In this document: one piece after another, positions 42,211 to 53,696 of the stretch
Layout of the letters: each line of letters starts with the position of its first letter
Numbering within the stretch: position 1 is the stretch's first letter
Origin: Tethya wilhelma
Taxonomy: Eukaryota; Porifera; Demospongiae; Tethyida; Tethyidae
Direction: 5' to 3'
DNA length: 64,000 nt
NCBI GenBank assembly: GCA_964030475.1
Contig: CAXIPT010000001.1
Coordinates: 6,582,166 to 6,646,165 of the forward strand
Made by a program: the position numbers and the translations under genes
The notes under the pieces: generated by a model
Told to the model about the DNA's origin: nothing
The model's input: only the letters and a program-made list of their open reading frames with translations
The model's database searches: none

Positions 42211-44163
42211 TGTGTGTGTGTGTGTGTGGGTGTGTGTGCACATACGTAAATATTGTGACAGTCTTCATTTTAATGTAACACATTCAATAAACTATCTGTT
42301 TTGTGACTTACATAGTAACAAGGTGGTACAGTAAACCAACGCAGAAGGCTAACAGGCCACTCCAGAAACCACTGGACTTTCACAGCAATATTTGATCCTC
42401 TTGGCTACAGGTGATACAGGACAGTTCAAACCAGCCATACAGAGTGGGACACCTTGCAATATAAGCTAGCTTACATATGTCAGTCCTAGCAACACTAATC
42501 TTTCCTTCTCTTCACTAGGGGCATCCTCCTTAATGGACTTCTTAATTTCTAGAAGTAAAATGAGGAACCAACATAATGGTGCATGCTACCCATTTAGCCT
42601 CGTCCCCCACGCTCCCTCTCAGGAAATGAGGGAGGAAGTGTACTTCTCATGTGCTTAATTTCCAGTGGGTGAGGTCTCACGGAGAGGGAGCTTGGGAACG
42701 AGGCTACCAGCCATTGAGACTTAAAGAAAGGAGAGGACATACTTTTTGCCACATCATCACCCTCATCGTCACTCACTCCATTCAGGAAACTAGCCTTGGA
42801 TTCATTTCTCAACCCAGCATTGATGAGCCTATCTGTCTCCTTCTGACGGACATCTTGTTGAACAGAGTAATTCTTTATAGCTTTCTGGAAGATTAAAATA
42901 ACAGACCAGTAGATAATGTAGACATCACAGCTGGCTTAAAGAGATGATATTGACAAAACGATTTCAGTATTAACTTATTATGAAGATTAAACCACAAAGC
43001 TATTCAAGTTTATCAAAAGACTTCTTCTATGAAGTACAGTAGTCTATCGAATGTGCAACGTGACGAAGGAGGAGGGTCTATCTCGATAGATTAGGAGTAT
43101 AGGTATTGATGGAAATATTTACGTCTCAATCTAAATATACGTTGGCTTACTCTTATGAACATAATGATGACCACGACAGCTATGTAGGCCAGGTAGAACA
43201 AAAGGAAAGAGATCGCCTCTACCAAATACACCTGCACAAGATGAAGAACAGTAATAGTTACATGTACAATCGTGTATTACTGAATACATATATATATCTG
43301 CAACAGTCAATCATAACACACACACAGTCAGAAATAACTAATACCTTTCCATCAAAAGCCACTCCAATAACAAGCCCCACTGCCAACATGTACACAATCA
43401 CATCGCGGACAAAGTCAATCTTATCTGCAGTGCATCAATTTCATTTGTACAATTCAAGGAAGCTGAATTAACTGACAACACTCCCATTTCCATCATTACA
43501 ATACACCCTACCTATGTCCTCTGACTTCACTTGAACTATCAGTATAATGGTTCCCAACACCACAGTGGAGATGAAGATTGATGCTCCAATTAGAGCACTA
43601 CACAATTATGGTACAAAGGGGGAAAGGTTATGTTTACTTAACATTGTACTTCTAACCATAAACAATTCTCACCCCAGTAAGAGCTGTATTTTGTCCTGTT
43701 TGAGCGAAGCGTAAGCAGTGAAGACATCTGGTGCTCCGTTACCAATGGCCAGTAGAGTGATGCCAGCTATACTAGGAGAGAGACGCAACTTCTCCGAGAG
43801 CAAGTTCAAAGGAGGAACAAAGAAATTGTCAGCCTGCACAGGAGAAGGAAGGGAGTGAGAGTACATACAGTCAGTAACAGATGTTGGAGAGAAGGTGGAG
43901 CAACTTACAGTTGTAGCCAAGAGAGAGATAAGATACAACAACCAAAGAGCCAGAAAAATAAAGCCGAGGGGCTAAAGAAAGGAGATGTATTATGTAAATT
44001 CGTCAGTTCCAGAATAGTGGAGATTACACACACATTATGTAGAGAACATCAGCCAATGGTATTCATACAAAAAATACATTTGTAGGTTGCAGATTTGTTA
44101 AGTGTACTCAAGTCATATGATAGAAATCCACAGAGAAGCCATCCCATAGCTAGCTTCCCACAC

Positions 44164-44220
<57 letters not shown>

Positions 44221-44726
44221 TATAGTTTGGTTGCTAGGCAATGACAAACACACATACACACACACAGTGACAACATCACTCCTAGCACAAAGATAGCTTG
44301 GGGTCATCTACTCCAACCTACCTGAACACGTTTGAAGCGACACAGGACCAGCTCCATGTAATTGAAAAGCTGCACAGTGTCTCCACAATTCTCCAACACA
44401 TACGTACAACTGTCATTGTACCCTACATGGTGTTTCCGTGGAGACGTACAGGACGTTGTTGAGTTATCATCCCCACTGCCCCCATCATCATCATCCCCTA
44501 ATTGATATGTGGACAACAAGTGCCTCCCAGGAGACATGTACTGAGAAGTTTGGGAATCGTAAATGTTGTCATCTATTGCACGAGCTGGGGAGTCCTTTGT
44601 ATCACCAACGATGGGGCTGTTTTTGTAAACACTGTAAGCATACATTACGCCTAGTGCACAGAGAACAGAGACCAGCCTCACTGTGAACCGATGGGGCCCT
44701 CTTTTCTTCCCTACCAGTGGCATGGC
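41998..44726 (-). CDS. NCLX-type (SLC8B1-like) sodium/calcium exchanger, 3' half missing
   Basis: Ten exons in consistent phase (44322-44726, 43909-43971, 43673-43833, 43512-43597, 43345-43424, 43151-43231, 42743-42884, 42475-42548, 42312-42404, 41998-42148) give about 445 aa. An N-terminal signal-anchor (VSVLCALGVMYAYSVY) and a luminal Cys-rich segment (CTYVLENCGD) precede the first CaCA repeat, whose signature is intact: LSPSIAGITLLAIGNGAPDV. Several hydrophobic helices follow, then the large loop (NYSVQQDVRQKETDRL) and the FLEWPVSLLRWFTVP segment. The second CaCA repeat, which completes the ion-binding site, would lie beyond the last donor (CTG G|GTAAGC) but is absent before COX11. The start MPLVGKKRG at 44726 is chosen over an upstream in-frame ATG. 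The family name is by similarity to SLC8B1/NCLX rather than SLC8A. Confidence 0.8.
42154..42240. repeat. TG microsatellite
   Basis: TG tract with occasional interruptions in an exchanger intron. Confidence 0.9.
42595..42706. repeat. foldback element (MITE-like)
   Basis: About 112 bp with inverted ends tagcctcgtcccccacgctc and gagcttgggaacgaggcta flanking a shorter inner inverted repeat. It lies in an exchanger intron. Confidence 0.75.
44166..44219. repeat. CA microsatellite
   Basis: CA tract in exchanger intron 1. Confidence 0.9.
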
Positions 44727-45213
44727 TCCTGTTTCTACATGATAATAAACAAACAATGGAGGAAGCAAAATAATTACTTGATAGATTACAGTGTTAAATT
44801 TTGTGTGAGTGACAAGAATATTATGGAAGTATTATATCAGACAATTGCTTCAGACTAAAGGCAACCACACTCACTACAGCTAGGCCAGCCCCTTTAGCCC
44901 CTATAGCCCCTTTAGCCATGCAGGAAAAAAATAACAGTCTGGTATGTGATTTGTCAAGCTATTAAAAATTAATGGCCTAGAAATGTCATAGAGCATAATT
45001 GGCTGGCCTATGTGTTGTAATGTAAGCTCAACTAAAACCCCCATGTTTAGTACTAAAATAACCTGCCATAAATACTAGAATACTTTGAGAAGAACTCACC
45101 TCTATCTGTGTGCTGTGTGATATGTGCTGTGTGCCCAATCAGGTCAAAGGTCGAAGAGAGGGCGGGGCTACTATAAGGTCACCTGAGCTGCTAGCTGGTG
45201 CTGCTGGTGTGGC
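44727..45213. promoter_or_regulatory. divergent intergenic region, exchanger / PAF acetylhydrolase
   Basis: 487 bp between two divergent start codons. It contains a short tandem repeat of agccccttt-type units near 44889-44920 and a GC-rich patch (agggcggggc) near 45158, about 55 bp upstream of the acetylhydrolase ATG. Confidence 0.4.
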
Positions 45214-47749
45214 ATGAATGCAGTTGCAATGGCTGCTGTTACCAGAGCTGCTTGGAAGACTAGTGGGTATTTAAGAGGTGTAGGTATCCCTGCTCCCTCT
45301 GGTCAGTTCACAGTGGGCTGTGTGGATCTCATGCAACAGATGAAGGAAGGAGAGGAAGATGTGTTTGTGAGACTCTTCTACCCCACCACAACACCAGCTG
45401 GCCACATCAGCACAGAGAGGTATGCAACCTGGTATCCTCACCAGAACTACATCAAAGGAGCTCTTCAATACCTAAAGAGCAGTAAGACTGAAGTCAAGAC
45501 ATTCGTCTATTCACTTCTTTTGGGTATGTTGGCACTTGTCAGTGGGTCAAGTTAATTGACCATAATTAAGTGTATGATTGTGGTCATATACAGTAAATAG
45601 ACGGCGAGGAATAATAATTAGTTTAATGAGATGCATGACAAGTTATGACAGTGGACACGCCCATTGGTGGGCAACTTTAGTACTAGAGTGATACTGCCAG
45701 ACCTGATTTCAATTTCAAATTTCAGATTCAACAAAAATACCAGATGGCTCACTCAAAATGTCTTGTAATTTCTGAAACACGAGAATAAACTGTCATAGCC
45801 CAGCCTCAGGTGGCTTTTACATGCTATTTCTCACATAAAATGATGCTAATTTGTCACTATTTGCAGTCTGTACTAACCCTTTTCCTTGCTGTATCTGATT
45901 TGCTGCTTCTACTAGAAGCAGAAGGCTCGTTTTGCTACTAAAATACTCGCTCCTTGTATCAACTAGTACAAACTCTGTTCGCTTTTGCCCACCAATGGGC
46001 GTGGCCTGTTTCATACAGCATCACTTCCGTCTGTTTAATATTCATTTTTTCCATTTCCCGCCTACGTGAAAACCATCTATCGCCCTATTTCCCTGTAAAA
46101 GTACTAAAAGCTCCTAATAATAATATTATATCACAAAGGTTCTGTTTTAGCTACATTTGTAATTAATGAGTGTGTTTTTCCACAGACCCCCGAATGCCGG
46201 CTCTCTCAGGAGCTCCATTGTTCCAGCTCCCCCCAGCTGTCCGCAGTGCCTCCCCTTGCTACCCTGTGATCGTCTTCTCTCATGGCTTGGGCTCCATGAG
46301 AACAGACTACAGTGGAATATGCTGTGATCTTGCATCGCATGGCTATGTGGTGACTTCAGTTGAACACAGGTGAACTATATAGTCCATCTCCTATAAAAGT
46401 GGTTTATTATTATTATCAGTATTGTTTTAATATGCAATGGGCTCTTCTGTTAGGGATCTCTCAGCTTGTATGACTCTGAGGCGTGTGCCAGGACCCTATG
46501 GAGAGCTGATTGATGAGTGGGTGGAGCATCGCCATTTAACTGAGAATGATAAAGAGTTTCCATTCAGAAATAAACAGGTTTGTTAGTAGTTATTTATGTC
46601 TGTACATCATCCAAGTGTTAGATTAATTCACTCTGTACTCTCCAGGTTCTTCAACGTTCATCTGAGGTGAGTAGAGCTCTTGATCTGTTGGCTCTTCTCA
46701 ATGATGGAGGGGAGATTCATGACAAACTGGGGAGCAACTTTGATTTCAGTCAGTTCAAAGGTTGCTTGGATGTGAGCAGACCTGCAGTGATGGGTCACTC
46801 ATTTGGAGGAGCCACCACTGTACAGACTCTCAGTGAGGACACCAGATTCAAGTGAGACTATCATGATAGAGATACTTGGGAGTTAGGAAGGCCTGGTTTA
46901 TGAGGCTAAGAATTGGAACTGATGAACAATCTAGCTGATTATGGCAGTACAAAATAGTACACTATAATTATGCATATTACAAACTGGCAGATGTGGTATT
47001 GCTCTGGACACATGGATGTTCCCAATACACAACGAGTCTGATGTCTACAATAAAGGCATTGAGCAGCCATTGCTGTTCATCAACAGCTTTGACTTCCAGT
47101 GGGAAGAGAACGTTCAGAAAATGATGAAGCTAGTCAAGCCTCCCAATGAGAGTGGAATATCAACATGTCGATTATTAACTCTATTGTAAGTATCTTTCTT
47201 CCCCACATGTACCAAGTCTTACAGTATTCATTTGGCAATAATCTCCTCAGGGGCTCGAGTCATTTCAATCAGTGTGATGCTCTCTTTGTCTTGCCACCTT
47301 CGTCTTATGGATATAACATGATGAAATCAAAAGTCGACCCATTTCTGGCACACACTGTCAACTTGGATATTTGTCATGGTTTTCTCAGAAGATATCAATT
47401 ACAAGGTATACGCCAAAGATTTGCAACTTGTATGACCACATTCTGCTTTTGTTTGCTATCTGTATAGTGGTGACTGTATACTTTTAATAGTACATTTGTT
47501 TGCATCATTTGAATAGATTGGCATCTAATTTTCATCACCCATCCACATCAGTGCTGAAATATTAATATTTTTAACAATTACTTTATGTTCTGTATCTCTG
47601 TAGATCCTAGCTACCAACAGCCCATCCCTAATCTTGATGGAACTGAGGGTCACTCTGAACACATCCTCTTTGGAACCAATGTAGATTATGTGAACGCTGG
47701 AAGTAATGATGATAGCACAACAACTAATTTGACACTTGCAAAACTATAG
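45214..47749 (+). CDS. platelet-activating factor acetylhydrolase (PAFAH2/PLA2G7 family)
   Basis: Seven exons (45214-45523, 46186-46369, 46454-46577, 46646-46851, 46991-47185, 47251-47405, 47604-47749) encode 439 aa, close to the roughly 390-440 aa of the family. It is an alpha/beta-hydrolase that removes short or oxidised sn-2 acyl groups from phospholipids. The nucleophile elbow is GHSFGG (exon 4), the acid is in LDTWMFP (exon 5), and the base is the His of GSSHFNQCD (exon 6). [12 protein letters not shown] supplies the oxyanion region. No signal peptide is evident, so an intracellular PAFAH2-like enzyme is more likely than the secreted plasma form. A second ATG at 45229 is a possible start. 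Paralogue choice between PAFAH2 and PLA2G7 is left open. Confidence 0.92.
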
Positions 47750-47758
47750 AGTCACTTA

Positions 47759-47759
<1 letters not shown>

Positions 47760-47792
<33 letters not shown>
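47760..47792. repeat. TG microsatellite
   Basis: TG tract just past the acetylhydrolase stop codon, probably in its 3' UTR. Confidence 0.9.
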
Positions 47793-47794
<2 letters not shown>

Positions 47795-48244
47795 ATTTGC
47801 GTCAAATTTCTAGGTCATGGTCTAATTGATCTTTGTAGTTTTGGGCCAGTCCCTTGGAATCTTTACAGGAAGTGCACTACTAATTTAGTCTTTAGTCGTG
47901 TTTAGACTCCTCAATTTAAGGGGCGGTAGAGCATGTAGCCGGGCAGTTATGGAGGTTGCTGCTGGCGCTATAGTTGGTCAGTAAACAAAATAAAGTTCTT
48001 GAGAAGTTGTCTGTATCATTGTTCTCTTCACCATTATTTTAACTTCTAACCTCTCGAGGTGAGCTCACTCTGAATCTTTTTGTGAATATTAAAATTTTAC
48101 CCCCTTGAATATCATGGCATTTTTGTGAAAATTTAAAGTGCCACTGGAAACAAAAGAAGCTGTAGAATGATTTGCCTCAGGCTCTGTTGTCCCGTGTTAT
48201 CACAACATTATTCGTGCTTGGTACTGTTTTTACTGTTATGTGTA

Positions 48245-49012
48245 AACTAACATAAGGTAGGGCGGGGCAATTCGGGCAGCGGGGTAATTCGGGCACTTCC
48301 GAGTTCTCACTCACAGTATGCAAAAGCCAGCGCATTTCAAGCAAAGCTTGGATCATCAGCACATAGGTACACTACCTACCTACAACTACTACTAATCATG
48401 GGTCCAGCTGATGCTTCTTTCTCGTTGTAGCAGGGGCCAATCTTTCACTATTTTCTCGTTGGATCAAGATTTTTTCCCAGAAAACTTTATATAAACTTGA
48501 ATATAAGCCTTCTAGACTTATACACACACACAATAACTACTCTCAACTAAACTTGGGTCTGTTTAGAAGGTCTTGACTCGATTTCATGATGCTAGCTATT
48601 TTGGGAGATCGTACAGTTATGCTAAAAGTTGGTTTGGTATGAGCGTATTTGCCGTAAAAGTGGGCGGGGCTGCTGGAAGTTGGTTTGAGACGTTGTATGG
48701 AATGCCTAAGAGTAGAATATCACTGGATTTGGTCGAAATATGATGAGTAGCACAATATTCTAAGCATCAGACTTCAGCAATCACTCCTATTAAGTCATAT
48801 AAATGTATTATTTCCAGAAATCACTATGTGAGATCAATGTCGCGGTCTTATCTCATTTATTACTCACTTAATTTTGTTGACTTAATAGTTTATCCACTCT
48901 ACTTGACTCTGCAAAATGACTTTAACTTGCTTCAAGTTCAGGAACAGCTTTTAAGCCTCAAAACTCCACATGCAATGCTTTAAACTTAGGTGCCCGAATT
49001 ACCCCACGCCCC
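48245..49012. mobile_element. candidate non-autonomous TIR element, about 770 bp
   Basis: The left end carries ggggtaattcgggcac near 48281 and the right end its inverted match gtgcccgaattacccc near 48989-49004, each flanked by GC-rich gggcgggg / cgcccccc sequence that stands out in an AT-rich region. The left end also has a second, internal gcaattcgggca copy. The roughly 700 bp between has no long ORF. No other copy is in the window. Confidence 0.6.
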
Positions 49013-49537
49013 CCATTTTTCGCAAAAATTAAACTAGATGACTTATTCGGTCTCTACAGCCATAACTACGGTAGCATGCAGATTGTTTTAGCTGCTGCAG
49101 ATAGTGTATATAGTAAGTTATTATTGTGTAGCTTAGCTTCAGGTTCAANCTACAAACATATAACGTCATGGCAATGGTTTTGCGTCATTTAATGATATTC
49201 ATATATTGTATTGCCCTAACTTGAGCAGGCCCTAGCAGGACCATTACAATGTGTAACTAAATTTAGAATGCATCAAGAGTAGTGCACTCTTAGTAGTATG
49301 ATCATATGATTGTCCTGCTACTAAGGTTGCAGTTTTAGGAACAAGGGAGAACAAAGGTAGTGTTTTTCTGAGCTGAAAGTTTACTAAGTTGATAGTATGA
49401 AGCAGTCATGTATTTCTATCACAATTTATGATTACAACACTCAGTTCACGGTAGCAACACATAAAGAGGGTGGCAGCTGCCAGCTAGACAAAAGAAAAAA
49501 AAAGACACTGTGGGGACAATGATCATGATTAGCAGAA
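49013..49537. other. intergenic, no gene seen
   Basis: AT-rich spacer with one ambiguous base near 49149. No motifs recognised. Confidence 0.5.
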
Positions 49538-51535
49538 TTAGTCTTCCATTGGGATATTTCTAAACAGATATGACATTGATTCTCCGTGGTATATCCGACG
49601 GATTGCTTCAGCAAGCATCAGACTGATGTCAATGGACTTTATCTTGTGGCATTGCTTCTCGTGAACATCCTGGACTATAGTATTAGTCACTAAGACCTGC
49701 ACAATGAGGACAGACGCATGATGCATGTCACACATTACATATAGCATCATACTGAGAAAAACATGATGGTATCACTGATCCTGACCTCATCCAATGGAGA
49801 GTCTTCTAACCGCTCACAAGCATCTTCTGAGAATAGTCCATGGGTTGCCACAGCATATATCTTGTATGCTCCTCTCTCTTTCAGACACTTAGCTGCAGCT
49901 ATTAATCGATCAACATTGTCTATGATGTCATCCTAAAAATGACAGGGATGAAAAATAAAAGTCGCAGCAATGGTTGTTTGGTAGAAACTTACAATAACAA
50001 TAGCAACTCTTTCGTGTACATCACCAACAACATTCAGAGGGGGTTTCTCCTTTGGAACAACAACAGCTACATGAAAATACAAATAGTGTTATCTTAAAAA
50101 AAAAACAAACCAAGTAAAAATGAGAACCTTCCAAATGCACAACAATTAAGACAGTGCTCAAAACAATTATGAGCGACTTCATGTATTGCTTACCAGATTT
50201 TGATGGAGTCATGATGACAGGGGCAGCTGCACTGGCACCTCCTGCTTCATCTCTCAGTGAAGGAGGAGGTGAGTTACGACTGTCAGCATCATGATCAACA
50301 TCCTTCTCTTCACCGTGAATCACAGCTAGTCCGAGGCGCAACCTCTCAGCAAATGCATTCGCTCTGCATGTTTGTGTTGATTTGTATGAGTAGACATGTA
50401 TCATCAAGCCAGGATGAGAATGCAAACACTTCACACCCTACCTCCTAGTTACACCAGGGTATCGTGCTACCACCACTGCATTTCTGTAATCAGGTATCTA
50501 TGGGGGTAGATATACATAGTCAACCTGTCAATAACAAAGTGAATACGGTATCATTCTTTCTCTCACATTATCAATGATGTACTGGATCAAAAATGGCGAC
50601 CCTCTTAAGTTATCGACAGGAAAATCAAAGAATCCTTGAATCTCCTTGGCGTAGAGATCCATTGTGATGAGATGTGACATTCCTGCTCTGGCCATCATGG
50701 ACGCCATTAGCTTAGTTGTGATACAACCTCTTTTACGTAGTAGACACTGCTTTGAGTAGGGAAGGTATGGCATTACACCTGCGCACGTGTGTGTAGGTTC
50801 AATTGTGTAAGAATGTCTGTGGCTATATTTAGTGTACAGGTATATGCATATATAGGATGAAGAAACTATTCAATTGGCATTTACACTGCATACTTAACTC
50901 ATGCCATACATGATCACAAATGTTACATAACCGTAACCTACCGATAACCTTTCTAGCAGAGGACGTCTTTGTAGCATAGCTTGTTATAAGCATCTCCATG
51001 ATAGCATCGTTCACCGATCCATCTTCATCACCAGGATGGCCCGATTGAACGATGAACACATCCTTACCACGCACTGAATCATTGATTGCTACTTGAGTCT
51101 CTGTACGATCGATCAGAGTAAAAACAAAATGACCAAGAGGTCATAAGGTCACACAAAGTCAAAGAAGGGTCTCTGACCATTATCATCTTCTTTGGTGATC
51201 TTTGCATCACAGAGCTGGACCCCCACTCTCCTACAGGGAAATCATGAGAAATATGGAAGTAAATTTTCTTGTAAAGTTTCAGCAAATCATGGAAGATGAG
51301 ATAATTTTCATGCCCTTGTGTTTATGAGAAGTATTTCATCATCTTCATACCACAAATCCATACCAGTGCTAATAGCTTAGTACAGTACAACATAATTTAG
51401 CTAATGGACTCCATACCTAGCTATGTCTTCAGCTAGCTTAGGGTGCGAGTTTCCAGCAATAATCACTAAGCCTCGTGGAAACGGGCTAGACATTGCGTGT
51501 CCTGGAGTCACGCCGCTCGTTCCAAACTTAGACAT
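49538..51535 (-). CDS. phosphoribosyl pyrophosphate synthetase-associated protein
   Basis: Nine exons (51417-51535, 51179-51232, 50943-51103, 50567-50780, about 50444-50499, about 50195-50364, about 49993-50067, 49787-49933, 49538-49697) give about 384 aa. It matches PRPSAP1/2, the regulatory paralogues of PRPP synthetase: [94 protein letters not shown]. The long Ser/Pro-containing insertion after the HGE motif ([12 protein letters not shown]) distinguishes PRPSAP from catalytic PRPS. It is expected to bind PRPS and restrain PRPP synthesis in the cytosol. The start [12 protein letters not shown] is upstream of the conserved [12 protein letters not shown] strand. The AIMP2 gene diverges 240 bp away. 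Confidence 0.9.
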
Positions 51536-51775
51536 ACGGACACGTAATTTCCTGATTGTTATTCATGAAAGAGCACCATGTTTTCCTGATAGAGCACTGA
51601 TAATCGATAATCTAGACATTGATTAACCCATACCACGTGCCACACCTACAATTTCACGTGAGCCACTCCGCTCGACGTGACCACGTGGTGCTAATTGTGA
51701 ACAAAGGGCTGTTGTGAGGAGAAAATTAAAACGAGAGAACAGAACCAGAGGAAGAGCAGAAGAGTCGGACCAAAG

Positions 51776-53657
51776 ATGGCTGTCCCAGCAGTGCTGAACC
51801 CTCCTACCATGTACCGTGTGCGTCCATACTTTGACATCAAGAAGGTGAAACTTCCTGACTGTATGTATTTGATGAAACCAGTCCATCATCTTCCAAACAT
51901 GGTTCCATCCAGTGAGGTGTGTATATCATAGCTATTTCGATTATACACTTCCTGTGAATACTTTCATCATCCTATAATGCTATATGAGTCTGCTAGGTGT
52001 GTATCCTTAGGCATCGTATCTATGGTATGTCTGATGTCATCGTATAGTTTGGCACACTCTGAAATTATGTACATCAATTTAAAGTTCGTAGGCCGGATGT
52101 TTGAGCAGGGGGACATGCTGTTTATTGGTTGGTACATAAGTGAAAGTTAAAGCATGAGCATATGTATGAGATGATATCAGCATAGATTATTACCAATTAT
52201 CTATGATATCAGTAAGCATACTAGTCTCGTTCCCAGTCCCAACCCCAGAAAGAAAGGAGAGGTGATTATTTCTTGATTCAGCATATCATGTGACTTTGTA
52301 TTGTTCACCGATGGAGTGACCTCATACGTAGAAATAGTTGCTCATGTTTATATGCTGTACACCTGCAATCTGATTGGCTTACCAAGATTTTAAGACTGCT
52401 GAGTCAGCACAACCAAAAATTGCTTGTTTGTCACCAGAACTTCTATCTACCTCTGGTGGGTTGGTCTGGGACTAGGCTACATGTGTATAGGAATTGATGA
52501 TCTGACATGTAAGATTCATGAGCCTCCTAATCTTGTTCCCAGGCTCCTCACCTACATGCAAGGTAGATGGAGAGCCTGGAACAAGGCTATGAGCTTCCTG
52601 CATTGTCCCCTTTCATTCACACTTTGGGCTTACTTCAAATTCATAGAACACCTGTTGTATATTGGTTGTGTGTATTCACTCTATAGCTTGTATTTTTCAG
52701 TGTTATGATAGATCACCACATTCAGTAATACTCTCCAACTTATATGCCATCTCTTTAATCCTAGTCCTTCATGGTTTTGCAGATCACTGTGACACAGTTC
52801 ATCTGTGAAAAATTCTTCATAACATAATTCCCAGTACGGTAGTACTGGGTACATAGGAATGGCACGGATGGCCCATTAGCGCAATACAAATATTCACGCG
52901 AATAACTCTGCAAAAACTGAGCGCTTGGCACTAAAAGGNGATTGAGCGAGTTCATTCCTGTGTCTACAATGTCATTAAGCTCAGTTGGGATATGAACATA
53001 GGTGACACAGTGAAATGAACTCGTTCAATCTGACAACCATTCCTATCTTGTTTACTCACTTTTTTACGATTTGACCATTCCTATGTTTGCATTACATTTC
53101 TAATGTTTTTTGTACTTGTATACTGTATGAGTGTCGCATAACTCATCTGCGAAAGTTAAATCGCAAAAGTATTTGACCTGAATAATCCACAAAAGTTATA
53201 CATCGCAAAACTTTTCCACTATACGGTAACTCGTCATAATTTCCATTAATGAGGCCCTGCGTTTTTTCTTTCCACATCACATTTCACCCTCCTACTTTGT
53301 TCCCCTCCACAGAGCTCACAGTCTGCCCTCAGCTATCTTGAGAACCGACAGGAGTGGGTGCTCTCACAGATCGGACGATTGCAAGAGAGGGTGAAGGTCA
53401 TGGCTAACGAGCTTGGTTTAGGTCCAGCTGATGTTGGAATTTTACAACAGGTGAGAGTAGTGCTTGTTGGAAGATGTTGGAGAGGCTTTAATTGTAGTCT
53501 GTTCCAAGGTTCTTTCCTTTGACCTTTCACATACTGAAAGGAAGGAGAGGACATGTCTACCTTATGTGGCATTACTAATCAGGCTCTCCCTTTCCTTTCT
53601 GCAAGTGAAAGGTCAAAAGGCAATAGCTTGGGAACAGCCTTGGGTCAATTTCATGAT

Positions 53658-53696
<39 letters not shown>

